From assembly GCA_009760855.2 (NCBI GenBank), contig WPIO01000166.1:62001-126000 (forward strand): a stretch of DNA of 64,000 nucleotides. Reading direction: 5' to 3'. Positions within the stretch are counted from its first letter, which is position 1. Every line of letters begins with the position of its first letter. Of the stretch, positions 33,522 through 43,675 are shown in pieces. This DNA is from Cristatella mucedo. Taxonomy: Eukaryota > Bryozoa > Phylactolaemata > Cristatellidae. Both the position numbers and the translations under genes were made by a program. Below the pieces are notes generated by a model. That model had not been told where the DNA came from. It was given only the letters and a program-made list of their open reading frames with translations, and made no database searches.

Positions 33522-33663
33522 CTGCTGTTTGGAAATCGCCGAGCTTTCGCTGCACTAGCAGTATCGCCGCCATCGACAGGAGCCGAGTGACGTGGCGATC
33601 GACACTGGGAGTCATGCTTTTCTCGCTGGTAGATCGCCGCTTGCAGGGAGGCCGAGCGAACAT
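33522..33663 (-). CDS. candidate signal-peptide exon of the receptor gene
   Basis: Minus-strand ATGs at 33663 and 33615 open a frame with a hydrophobic run LLSMAAILLV. It ends at a donor (acagcag|gtagtt) in phase 1, the phase required by Ig1. The hydrophobic core is short and the N-terminus basic (VDRHVTR), so it is only a moderate signal peptide. The real first exon could be elsewhere. Confidence 0.25.
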
Positions 33664-33735
33664 TCTCGCGTTCTGGCGTCGTGCGCTGCTCGCAGAGCTC
33701 TGACAAAACCTAACTCAGCGCCACGATCAGAGCCA

Positions 33736-33736
<1 letters not shown>

Positions 33737-33769
<33 letters not shown>

Positions 33770-33792
33770 GGAGAGAGAGAGAGGGAGAGAGG

Positions 33793-33834
<42 letters not shown>

Positions 33835-33878
33835 GGGAGAGAGAGAGAGAGAGGGAGAGAGAGAGGGAGAGAGAGAAA

Positions 33879-33974
<96 letters not shown>

Positions 33975-34067
33975 CAGAGATAGAGAGAGAGACAGAGATA
34001 GAGAGAGAGAGAGAGACAGACAGAGACAGACACACACACAGAGAAAGAGGGAGAGAGGGTGAGAGAG
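33737..34067. repeat. (GA)n purine tract
   Basis: About 330 bp of GA with GGGA and GACA interruptions. Confidence 0.95.
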
Positions 34068-34465
34068 ACACTCTTGCTTTGATCTTATTAGCGTATATCG
34101 TTATCCGCATGACCTGACTGCTTTATCTAAACGTCCCTTATTAACTCGATGTAATATGTTCTCGGTTGATTCCAGGACACTTTCTTACTAAGAGAAGTTA
34201 TGCTCCACTGCTCCGAAACTTCGCACTGCTTAGTTCAAAGATTTGCCCTTAGGCATTTGTCAAATCACCCAGCCGTTCTTTGTGAGGTCAGCGGTATACA
34301 TTCCTTCATTATTAGCTCGTCTTTTCACTTTATCACGATTCTAAGCTACTTTTATCGACAGCGGAACTGGTCTAGATCGTGTTATTTTTTCCAACGTTAA
34401 TGCCAGTTACTTGCTCGTTCTTCAAGTTTAGCAGACGAATGTGAAACCGAAGCTCCCGTGCCCTA

Positions 34466-34502
<37 letters not shown>

Positions 34503-34504
34503 AG

Positions 34505-34590
<86 letters not shown>
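34466..34590. repeat. (CT)n to (GA)n switch: microsatellite palindrome
   Basis: About 35 bp of CT changes at one point (ctctcgagagagg) into about 85 bp of GA. The two halves are complementary and could fold back as a hairpin of over 30 bp. Confidence 0.9.
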
Positions 34591-34593
<3 letters not shown>

Positions 34594-34599
34594 ACTAGG

Positions 34600-35379
34600 T
34601 GAAGCTTTGTCGGTTTTTCAACGTAGACTCCCGACTTGCTAAACCTGATGGCTTAGTTAGCTTGCCATACGTTTAGTCACTGAAAGATCAGGTTTAGATA
34701 AGCAACTCAGAACGCGGGGTTTTGCTTCGTCTCGTGCACCGCGACCCGGATATCAAGCGGCGATGCTGCAGAGCGAGTGTAACGAATTGACCGCGTCGCC
34801 AGTGGCCCACCGTCGAAGGGCCGCATGGAAACCAGAGCGGTGGACATTTAATATGCGCGGCGAGAGAATTTTTTCGAATCGCCTCGCGACATAGAGTGCT
34901 CGCGCGTGCGTTCACGTTCGTTGCAGAATTCTTCCGAAAACCGAAGTTCTTGCGAACATCGTATACGCAAACGATGCAGCTAAGACCTGTTTAAAGTTAT
35001 TCTGATTGTTATTTGACCGTAGCGCGTAAGAAATTACGTGCCTATGGATATCTAAACGCTTATCGCTTCGGGTTGCTGTGTCTCCCACGCCTGCGGCAGC
35101 ATTAGCTACGCCGGCGGCTAGTAACCTGCATGTTAGTTATGATCGTCAGCAACTGTTGTCGCTTCGTCATTGTAGATCAAATGCATTCCTAGATATTAAT
35201 GCTGTGGCTAAGATTTATTAACTATGCATTAACGAAAGAAAAGCACCCGGTAGCCGCCGCGGTGGCCGGAACCGCCAGCTCAGACGCCGCTCGTTGGGCG
35301 GGAACTTCGAGCTGAGTACCCGCTCGTTTGGTATTCCTAGCATTGTCTCGAACCACTCAGCACGCTCCCCCACATGCAT
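34600..35379. other. no gene recognised
   Basis: Unique sequence between a microsatellite and a LINE fragment. No bounded exon was seen. Confidence 0.35.
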
Positions 35380-36295
35380 CACTGTAAATCTCTCTAACTT
35401 AGTGGTCATCGGGCCTGTTGTAACTCCATCGGCCGGACTTAACGCTTGCCTTTGGAATCCTCGCTCAATGTGCAATAAACCTCTGGTAATAAGTGACCTT
35501 ATTTCTGAAAATGGTATCGACCTTCTCGCCATAAGTGGAACTTGGCTAAAATCGATAAACTCCGTGACAATTAAAGATGCTACACCAGCTGGTTTCTCAT
35601 TCTTTCACACCACTAGATCGATCAAAACTGGAGGTGGAGTTGCTGTTATGGTTCGCTCGAAATTCAACTTCAAGCCATTTGTAGTACCCTCGAAGCAGTC
35701 TTTTAAATCAATCGTCTTGGTTTCACCCGAAAGCAAGCTACCGATAGTGGCAATCGTCTATCGTCGATCAGGTACCAAGTCCTTCTTTATCTCAGATTCC
35801 TCCGATCTCATTTCGATTCTGTGTGGGCAAGAAATCGATCCTTCCTCGTTTTGGGTGATTTCAACGTTCACTTTGATAACTTATCTGACGCCTTCAGCAC
35901 TGAATTTCGTGCATTGACTGACTCATCGTCTTTTGTGGCTCATGTGCATAGCCCTACTCACATCAAGGGTCACACACTCGACAAGATTTTTGCATACAAC
36001 TGCACTTTTTTCATCACCAATTATTACTAAATCCTGATTATCTGACCACATGCAGATCTCATTCAATATACAGTGTGTGCCCACCTCCTCTAAAATAACC
36101 TGTGAATCGCAAAACCTCAAAACCCTTGTCATCAATGCTGTCCGTGCGAGAATATCTGCTTCACCTCTGCTGCTCAGTCCTCCGTCCGATCGGTCATCAT
36201 TGGTAGAAAGCTACAACACGACACTAGCTGACACGCTGGACGAGTTTGCACCTGTGACTAAGCGCACCGTGTGCCCTCGCCCAGACGGCCTATGA
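35380..36295 (+). mobile_element. LINE 5' fragment: endonuclease domain (L2/CR1-like)
   Basis: The frame from about 35430 reads LNACLWNPRSMCNKP, DLLAISGTWL and GGGVAVMV, the start of an APE-type endonuclease (the usual ETW is changed to GTW). After a frameshift near 35820 it continues LGDFNVHF and HTLDKIFA. A second break is followed by YNTTLADTLDEFAPV, the linker before the RT in such elements. The RT itself is missing. Decayed and inactive. Confidence 0.8.
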
Positions 36296-36754
36296 TTTAC
36301 CACTTTACACAGCCCTTAGTGAACAGCATTGAAAAACAATCTAAACGCCTTTTTTCTAATTCTTCTCCTTGCCTCGGTCCGAGTGCTATGCCTGCCAAAT
36401 TTGCGTTCTCAAATTTTGAGCTTCTTTTCCTATAAAGAGATAAAGCTATCCTGTGGCACTACCGCTAATGTCTTATTCCTATTACTAATATTATAATTAT
36501 GATTACCTCGATTACTTTAGACGATTGGTCTGTCGGTGTTTTTGGAGTCGAGCAAATGCGGAAGGAGCGACCAACGGAAAGAGCAGCGACTGAGCTTCCG
36601 CTGCGGCGTTCCAAGCACACGCCGAGTTGGCAGGGAAACGCACGAGCGATGCGACGGTCACACTATTCCTCCGAGTCGACTCGCGCGCCACGTGACTGTT
36701 GCTATGGAACACCACTACGGAGCGTCCGAATCCCGACTCCTCGCTGATGCGGCG

Positions 36755-37080
36755 CAGCGTCACGCCGCTCCCAGCGATGCTCACGACAGACAAGCCGCAA
36801 GCAGCGGAGTTTTGCACCGGCTGCAATCGCCTGATCGCACATGCCGGTAGGCCAGCACGCAGTGCACGCACGAGTTGCAGAAGTCAAGGGGAGATGTCAC
36901 GAATGCATGGACCAACTTGGACTTTTGGTATCCTTATCTAAACGAGCCCGAATTTTAGAAATGTTATGAAGCTGAAAGTAGGCAGACTGGACTGTGGAGC
37001 TGATGCGGTCGTCTAACGAGAGGTCGCTTTGGAACACGGCACCTAGATTTCGAGCTGATATCTATGTTTACCATGATTCA
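36755..37080 (-). mobile_element. LINE-A RT C-terminal fragment
   Basis: The minus strand reads LRAGLPACAIRRLQPVQNSA, as in the RT C-terminal region. The sequence from about 36895 parallels the copy at 8835-9000. Confidence 0.75.
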
Positions 37081-37109
37081 GAAGAGCGGATTATCTGACG
37101 CGACGTGTT

Positions 37110-37114
37110 ATAAG
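37110..37114. repeat. left target-site duplication ATAAG
   Basis: Five bases identical to 39188-39192, directly outside the two LTR ends. Confidence 0.8.
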
Positions 37115-37387
37115 TGCGGTTCGGCATACAGAACGCTGGCCTAGAACAACGCCAGCGGTTTATTGCACAAGGCACGGAGCAGCAAGACGCACGACTGCCT
37201 TCGCCCCCTTCTCACACTAGAGTCTCTTCTCCACTCCTCTGGTTGACCCCGATGATTCATCTAGGACCACAACTGTGCAGCGGCCGACCCTGATGGTGAA
37301 TCCACCATCTGGCCACCAGCGGTTACCGGCCTGTGTCCATGCCACATCACAGGCTCGTTAGAGGAGCCGGCAAACAGTCAAACTACA
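37115..37387 (-). repeat. 3' LTR
   Basis: It pairs with 38912-39187 over its whole length. The poly(A) hexamer is at 37159-37164 (TTTATT on the plus strand). Confidence 0.85.
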
Positions 37388-37563
37388 CGCCCCCTTGACC
37401 TTAAGGTCACAAGTTTGCAGCACCAACACACGTAGCTGCAACGTACAGGGCAGCATGAACGAGCCTATCTAAGCAGCAATGAACGAGCCTATCTATGAAC
37501 GATGCAAACTAGACCCTACACATCCTTGACATAGCAGCTAGCATCAATAGCTGACCCCACAGG

Positions 37564-38355
37564 CTATCTGACGGCTGATCGCGAGAGGCGAGCTGGTGCA
37601 CGGCCTTTTGCGACCAGTCGGCAACGTGAGCCATCGACCATCGTCGTTGAGCTGACGTCCACGGCCACTGTTTTTCGGACACCAACCGCCGTCGCTCCAT
37701 CCGCCTCTGCCGATTCTGCCGCCGCGTCTCCGATATAAGCAGCTGCTTCAACGTCCTGCGTACCCTCTCCAACCTGGGCAGTCTCTCCGGCCTGCACAAT
37801 CTCTGCGGCCTGCACAATCTCTCCCTCCTGGACAGCCTCTCCGTCCTGTGCAGACTCTTCAGTCTGCACACACTCTCCTGCCTGTGCCCCGTCACAGCCC
37901 ACTGGCTGGTCACAGGCCAACGTCACCTTCATGGCTTTCGCTGCATCGCCGGCCACTACCTCTCTGGCGGACGCGGCCGACTCCGTCGCGGGTGCCGCCG
38001 CCGCCTTCCACGCGGATGCCGCCGACTCTGTCGCGGATGCCGCCGACTCTGTAGCGGATGCCGCCGACTCTGTCGCGGATGCCGCCGACTCTGCCGCGGA
38101 CGCCGCCGCCGACTCTGCCGTGGACGCCGCCGACTCTGTCACGGATGCCGCCGACTCTGCCGCGGACGCCTCGCCTTCCGCGAGGACGCCGCCGACCATG
38201 TCGCGCACGCCGCCGCCGACTCTGCCGCGGACGCCGCCGCCGACTCTGCCGTGGACGCCGCCGACCATGCCGCTGACGCAGCCGACTCTGTCGCAGACGC
38301 CGCTGCCTTCCACGTGGACGCCGCCGCCTTCCACGCAGACGTCGCCGCCTTCCAC
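37564..38355 (-). pseudogene. low-complexity continuation of the LTR element's frame
   Basis: A 263-codon frame, mostly Ala/Ser/Glu repeats (ATESAAS units) and then VQAAEIVQAGE-like repeats. It lies out of frame with the Gag-like frame upstream. It probably represents the original C-terminal part after a shift in the minisatellite. No zinc-knuckle motif was seen. Confidence 0.4.
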
Positions 38356-38370
38356 GCGGACGCCGCCGCC
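37968..38370. repeat. 21-bp minisatellite inside the LTR element
   Basis: Units of gccgccgactctgtcgcgga with 21-bp (and 9- or 12-bp partial) periods. On the minus strand it encodes Ala/Ser-rich heptads. Confidence 0.85.
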
Positions 38371-38480
38371 TCTCCGTGCACCGTCTCACTCTCCGTCGCC
38401 TCAGCCACACCACTGACCGTTGCCTCGCACAACGCCGTTGCTTCGTGAAACACCATCGCCGCCTGACCAACCATCACCGC
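38139..38480 (-). pseudogene. in-frame continuation of the Gag-like frame after a stop
   Basis: This stretch is in the same frame as 38481-38897 and has the same Ala/Thr/Glu-rich composition (VAEATESETVHGEAAAS). The TAA at 38481-38483 therefore looks like a nonsense change within a longer frame. Confidence 0.5.
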
Positions 38481-38897
38481 TTAGATAGCCGTTGCCTGCC
38501 GCCACGGGGTGGCAGCCTGACAAACCTCTGTCGCCTGGCACACAGTCGGTGGCCGCTGCTGCCGCTTCCGGTTGCTCCTGTTGGCCCTCTCAGTCCGACC
38601 AGCCTTTACCCGATCAGCGTGCAGCAATCGCGCTCTACCAGCCGGCGAGGTGAATGCCCTCACTAGGGCCTCACGAAGCTTGGCATAGTCATCCTGAACT
38701 TTCTGCGGTAGCCCCGAGGCAAACGTGAAGGCCCCGCCTTGCATCGCAAGGAGCAAAAACAAGTGGCACTCACTCTGTTCGTAGCCACTTTTCTCGATCT
38801 CCCTCTCGAAGTTCAACAGCCAGCCAACGAAGTCTCCGAAGCTGTCGAAGCCTAGGGACGCTGCACAAGACATCTCCCAGGGCGTCATCGGCTCCAT
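38481..38897 (-). CDS. Gag-like protein of the LTR element (truncated)
   Basis: A 138-residue frame from ATG at 38897 inside the element, just after the 5' LTR. It reads LGFDSFGDFVGWLLNFE, then HLFLLLAMQGGAFTFAS, ALVRAFTSP and a basic RSNRKRQQRP stretch. The spacing of an aromatic-rich helix, a Leu-rich A-x-F helix and a basic region is that of Ty3/gypsy-type Gag (retrotransposon gag family). Role: particle formation and RNA packaging. It ends early at a stop relative to its own downstream frame. Confidence 0.65.
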   Translation of the reverse strand: MEPMTPWEMSCAASLGFDSFGDFVGWLLNFEREIEKSGYEQSECHLFLLLAMQGGAFTFASGLPQKVQDDYAKLREALVRAFTSPAGRARLLHADRVKAGRTERANRSNRKRQQRPPTVCQATEVCQAATPWRQATAI

Positions 38898-38911
38898 CCC
38901 ACGAAATAGCT

Positions 38912-39187
38912 TATGGTTCGGCATACAGAACGCTGGCCCAGAACAACGCCAACGGTTTATTGTACAAGGCACGGAGCAGCAAGACGCACGACTGCCCTCG
39001 CCCCCTTCTCACACTAGAGTCTCTTCTCCTCCACTCCTCTGGTTGACCCCGATGATTCATCGAGGACCACAACTGTGCAGCGGCCGACCCTGATGGTGAA
39101 TCCACCATCTGGCCACCAGCGGTTACTGGCCTGTGTCCATGCCACATCGCAGGCTCGTTAGAGGAGCCGGCCTACAGTCAAACTACA
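38912..39187 (-). repeat. 5' LTR
   Basis: Minus-sense 5' LTR, with AATAAA at 38956-38961. Its inner end reads CCATA where the other copy has CCGCA, so it has lost the terminal CA. Confidence 0.85.
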
Positions 39188-39192
39188 ATAAG
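39188..39192. repeat. right target-site duplication ATAAG
   Basis: Matches 37110-37114 exactly. Confidence 0.8.
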
Positions 39193-40078
39193 CAATTGCT
39201 TCCGACCGTTAGGTCAAAGCGAAATAATAAAGGTATCTAAAGCGTGAGCGACAGAACCTCGCTAAGTATAAGGGCTCTTTGTCAGGCTCAGGTTTAAACT
39301 CTTCAGGGCGGGAACTGGCCAATGAGATAACTAGAGCTGTAAGGCAGGCCGGACTAAAGATAAATAAAAATTAATTCCAACATACCGGTGACGGGTTTTT
39401 GTTTCCGTAAACACGCAAACATTTGGAATGAGTTATAAAACAGCACTACTTTTTGCCATTTCACCACAGTAAAGCAGCTGAATATCGTGGTGCCGGGTTT
39501 TAAATTACCTTGCCTTGCACCTTACATTGACAATTTAGTCCCACGTTGAAAACTAACTTTGTATGGCTGTGAGAATCTGAACAAAGCACAAGGTGACAAT
39601 TAAACCGATGCGCTCGCAATTCTTGTTGGCGCTATTGAGGTAGGTACCAGGCAACACCAGGCTACCTACTGTCTACCCGCTGTCCACGAGCGCGAAGTTC
39701 CAGCAGCGGAACTGATTGATTTGGCTCAGCGTGCACTTCTCCGGGACACACGTGAGGCATTTTTATTCTGAGAGTCACAACCGTAGGAGTTTTTTCTTCA
39801 GCTCTTTCGCTAGGACGAAATAAGTTTCGGCCTAGCTGTAGCCATTTTTTTAGCTTCCGTTCGGCGCACGCGGCAGTCTCCGCTTTTCAGCCGCACCGCT
39901 GGCATGCGCTAGGGTGAGCCAAGTATCGGTGGCCAAAGTGAGGCGGGAAACTTTCGTAACTTCATTTATGTAACGCTTTTCTATTTGCATGTTCTTACGT
40001 TTCTCACACACATACCGCGTGTGTACTGTTGTAAGCACGCATATAGACAAATAAGTGCACACGTGTACATGCAAATAT
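39193..40078. other. no feature recognised
   Basis: Unique intergenic sequence; open frames are short and unbounded. Confidence 0.4.
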
Positions 40079-40082
40079 ATAT

Positions 40083-40113
<31 letters not shown>

Positions 40114-40180
40114 CATTATATAATCAGATATTATATATATATATGCATTAAATATCTATATACTATATATATATATATAT
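40078..40180. repeat. (AC)n/(AT)n microsatellite cluster
   Basis: A short AC run passes into three AT runs over about 100 bp. Confidence 0.9.
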
Positions 40181-40499
40181 ACTCCGCTTGCAGGAAGACG
40201 CAAATGTCTGCATTCTTGTATACGCTGTACTATTTAGCACGCTCCGTACAACGGATGTTGGCGCTCCAATCTAACCTAGAAGGAAATCAACCCAAAAGAC
40301 GTTCGTCATGGCACCGGTCACTCCGATAAGTGACATTCATTGAGCTACAAGAGCAAAGTAAGTGGGCTACACTTTATTACTATTACTTCGTCACGCTAAC
40401 GAACACTTCACCGCCAACAGCCATATGCCAGGCGTCATCGGATTGCAATGGTGATATCTCTTTAAGATAGAGGTCAAGTTTACTTCCAATAGCAGAGAC

Positions 40500-41300
40500 A
40501 TGATTCTGAGCCAAGCAGCAAACCCGGCAATTTCCACGACCCGTTTTTACGGGCGTGACGCACGCAATGCGCTGACGCAGCGGACGTCGTTTTTGGGACA
40601 CCGCTTACGTCGACGTCTCGGTATACGTGCAAAACGTGCACTTCGGACCGTCCTAAATGATCCTTGTCAAATGACCAGCGGATATCCAACGCTGCGAGGT
40701 GAGCGTGCCCGCAGCGCGGCAGTCTCTAACTCAGGCTCCACTGGCGCCCCCCCCCCCCGCACACCAGCTCGACCGGAAGTCGTCCTGCCGACTGTCACAG
40801 CGTGCTGACTATATTCGCCTATCGCTATGGCGGCGCGGTCCGTCTCGTTTCACGTGGAGTAGCGGCGCTCAGCTCGCGCTGGAATGGAGTCGCCGTGTGT
40901 ACCCGCAGTATCGCTGGCTGATAGTTGTGCCCCAGGTTTCGCAAGGGTCGTAACCGAGTCTTGTCAACAGCTACAGGAGGCAAGTAGCTGTCGCGCGCAG
41001 TGTTTCGGGGTCGAGGCTCACGTCCGCCGCAGGCTCGAGGCTCGTGCTCTCGTGTGTGCGCGAGCTAAAGGCGCCCACTACTGTCTGCAAGTAGTTCGTT
41101 TAGCTACGGAGCTGCGCGCGTGCACCGCTGCGGCTTTTTAGTGTAGAGGTGACTAGTTGCCACTGCGACGACGGACGTTCTTTCGTGCCGCCTTGCCGCA
41201 CGCAGTGTGCGGTGTGAGCAATTGCTCGTGGCCGTGTTCCTCGCCGGACGTGTTTGTAAGTGCAGCAAGTGTTTCGTCATGACTTGATCTGGATCGGCGC
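40500..41300. promoter_or_regulatory. CpG-rich stretch, candidate promoter region of the plus-strand gene
   Basis: CpG is frequent here compared with the flanks. gacgtgttt|gtaagtgca near 41251 could be the donor of a non-coding first exon. This is inferred from composition and position; no core promoter motif is assigned. Confidence 0.25.
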
Positions 41301-41917
41301 GCAGGCACAGCACTTCAGCCGGTCAGAAAGTATTTTAGCATGTAATATTGCCACGCGATCGCTTGTATTTCCCGCGCCATCGTTGTGGATGATCCGCAAC
41401 GACAGGCAGCAGTTCCGTTGATGCTGCGGTTCCGTTGTGCTCTGAGGCGAATCGTAACGTCTACGGGGGCGAGTGCCGTGCAATTGAGCCACGCCTTACC
41501 CTACCTGCTGTAGCCGGTGCGTCAGTGAGTACAGAAGTCCGGAACATTCGACGTCTTGTACGGTCCTTGTGTGTATGCTTTCATGCTCCTACTCGGTGCA
41601 GGGGAAGTCTCTGGCAGTGCTGGAAATGCTGCGATGCTGATCTCAAGCGCCGCCGATGTCACCAGGGCGTCCCTTCAAGCCATAGCTAAGATTTGACTCG
41701 TTATTCCAAATGCTGCTGTGAGACATTCGTGAATACTGTGACCCCCCTGATATTCTCAGGTTGTCCTTGATATTGCATGCTTCGCTGCAGGTCAATACCA
41801 GTGCTATCGACAAGCCATTACGCCGCACGGCATGACCGGTAGCTCGCGTTCGTGGCACGTGATCACGTAGCCTTTGTGTAATTATACCAAGTCCGAGATA
41901 ATTTCCACTGTTCGGAA

Positions 41918-42055
41918 ATGGCTGAGCCGATCGATCGGTTGCTGTCACGTGGGGTTATGGCTGCTAGTAAGCTAGCATTTGTAGCACTGCTATGCGAAAT
42001 CGTACTTTCTCTCGCTGCGGTTGTTGTTTCGGAGGATTTCTTTGCACTCTGTGAC
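41918..42055 (+). CDS. candidate first coding exon
   Basis: ATG opens 46 codons (MAEPIDRLLSRG, a hydrophobic stretch, then EDFFALCD) ending at a good donor (ctgtgac|gtaaga) in phase 0. That is the phase needed by the exon at 42600. The hydrophobic middle is unexpected for a nuclear scaffold, so the true first exon may differ or only part of this may be used. Confidence 0.3.
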
Positions 42056-42277
42056 GTAAGAGCTGTATGGCTCTTGTCATTTAGGCATGTTTGCAGGCAC
42101 TCATTAGTTGGTAGGTTGCAGATCCTGACTGTGCCTGCACCGATGCTGCAGCTCAGCGTTTCTTGTCAACTGCTACCATAAATGTGTAGGCCATTGAACA
42201 TGACTCAAGCTGAGCAACTAAATAATGGTCGTAGTTTACACTTTTTCCCTGCAGGAGAGGGCAAGTGCACAAACAAG

Positions 42278-42420
42278 TTTCATGTTGGCCTTCGTGGTTA
42301 ATTTGCTTACCCCGACCAAGGTTTGGTCGAGGTCGTGGGCTCGAGCCCTCCCCCCTGCCCCACAAATGGGAAGTGCCAGAATAGAGATGAGGTTCTCTTA
42401 GGGTGCTATATAAATGAATT
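42278..42420 (+). mobile_element. SINE family 2 in an intron
   Basis: Diverged head, intact gtgggctcgagccc, and tail gagatgaggttctcttaggg followed by tgctatataaatg. Confidence 0.75.
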
Positions 42421-42599
42421 ACGTATAATTATATTTATCTTTGTTAAAAAGTAGTGGATGCATCTTAAATCTTTGCAACCGTAATGTCGTCATATATTAT
42501 GGCTTCTTCAAACCAAATGTCCTCATTAGTGATGGTGACACTGTTTGCTTCTTATGTGCTTCTGCCCCTGATTCGATGGTTTTTTGTTTTCTCTTGCAG

Positions 42600-42670
42600 G
42601 TGATCAATGATGCTGAGGACGATCGTAAGAAAAGCTTGCTTGCATTCAAGCAGCAACTGCTGGCAAGGAA
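42600..42670 (+). CDS. ICE1-like exon: start of the coiled coil
   Basis: 71 nt between a strong acceptor (ttttgttttctcttgcag) and donor (aggaa|gtaagt), entering in phase 0 and leaving in phase 2. It encodes VINDAEDDRKKSLLAFKQQ and LLAR, a charged amphipathic helix. SLLAFKQQLL parallels the ALIALKQKII segment I recall from vertebrate ICE1. Confidence 0.65.
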
Positions 42671-43235
42671 GTAAGTAGCATGAATGTTTTAATGTTGAAT
42701 GCCATATATACTAGAGACCGACAGGTTTGGATATGTGATATGTGCCCCTGGTTCTGGTGTCAGTTTTATCCTCGAGCTGACTGCAGAGTTGCTGACGTGA
42801 CCGTCTATCATAGGCAGGAACTTATCGTTGGTGCTATGAGAAGCTGAGTTTGGTTGCACGTTAAGTAGCCACCCGGGTCGTGCATTACTGCAGGACATGT
42901 GTGCTCAGTCTGGTGATAACGCATTCTCTAAGACCAGGTGTCCAGACGGCATTCTAGTCCTCTACACCTGCACCTAGGCCTGGTCTCATTGAGGGACCAG
43001 GGAGAGAGGTCACCGTGATGGAGCAGTGAATATCTCTCGTGTTGGGCTTGCTGTGACCCATTGATCGCCATGAATCGATGGGTCACGTCTCTTGTCATGC
43101 TACTGCCACTGGTTTGCACTGGAAGCATGCCTTTATGCTGGTGTTGCCTGATAGTTTTCACCCTTTATGCTGCTGCTGCTGCCGCCTCCGATAATGTCGA
43201 CTGTGATGACCCGATACGGGTGGCCACGTTGTATG

Positions 43236-43408
43236 CTGTCGTGATGGCGCACTAAGTAAGGCAGTTGCTTTCTCGACCTCGATCCCGAGGTCGTGGGTTC
43301 GAATCCTGAGGTGAGCGATCCTTTGTTGCCACTGCAAACGGTGGTGATAGCCGTTACGGCTCTTCTGTCGCTATACAAAAGAAGCCTTTAAATCAGCTAG
43401 TATTTTAA
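43236..43408 (+). mobile_element. SINE family 1 in an intron
   Basis: Near-consensus copy with gtgggttcgaatcc B-box and full tail ctttaaatcagctagtattt. Confidence 0.85.
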
Positions 43409-43427
43409 TGGCCTCTGGGATCTTAAT

Positions 43428-43675
43428 AATAATAATGCACTTGATAAAGCGCCCTCAGAGAACTCAATCTCTTACTAGGCGCTTCACATTTGCTGCCAAG
43501 GCAAGTGCGATTGCATGCTGAGTAATATCCTGCTTGATAAACATGAAGGAAATGGTTAGGGGTTACATGCACAGGGTCAGCATGCAAATGTGGTTAGTGG
43601 CAGCATGCACAGTGTCAGCACGCATAAGCACATGAAGGAAGAATCACAGGGACCCACTAAATGCTGTCCTAAATA
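43428..43675 (-). mobile_element. LINE-A, 3' part, left of a nested insertion
   Basis: AATAATAATGCAC followed by the standard 3' end and untranslated sequence to aaatgctgtcctaaata. It resumes at about 45041, so one LINE-A copy is split by the LINE-B insertion between. Confidence 0.85.

Larger units (their letters stand above)
14447..33663 (-). other. gene model: single-pass membrane protein with ten four-Cys Ig-like domains and one EGF-like domain
   Basis: Minus-strand exons in transcription order are: possible signal exon (33522), Ig1 31041, Ig2 30102, Ig3 27248, Ig4 26035, Ig5 24209, Ig6 23487, Ig7 22736, Ig8 20245, Ig9 19337, EGF 18903, Ig10 17579, TM 16296, then candidate tail exons 15123, 14730 and 14447. 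All extracellular and TM exons start and end in phase 1, so they chain in frame in any combination. The visible ectodomain is about 1350 residues. The design is that of a cell-surface adhesion or immune-type receptor. No specific orthologue is recognised and the ligand is unknown. The introns carry (GA)n tracts and SINEs. Exon bounds are by eye. Alternative use of domains is possible but not shown. Confidence 0.7.
37115..39187 (-). mobile_element. non-autonomous LTR retrotransposon, Gag-like frame only
   Basis: Two direct repeats of about 275 bp (37115-37387 and 38912-39187) bound 1.5 kb and are flanked by ATAAG on both sides. The LTRs begin TGTAG and end CA in minus orientation, and each has an AATAAA. 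A purine run (aagggggcg) precedes the 3' LTR (37388-37396). The interior has a Gag-like frame and a 21-bp minisatellite but no protease, reverse transcriptase or integrase. Movement would require enzymes from another element. The two LTRs differ at roughly a dozen sites, so the insertion is not brand new. Confidence 0.85.

Noticed and set aside
33592-34110. Arg-Glu-rich and Ser-Leu-rich frames
   Set aside because: Microsatellite artefacts.
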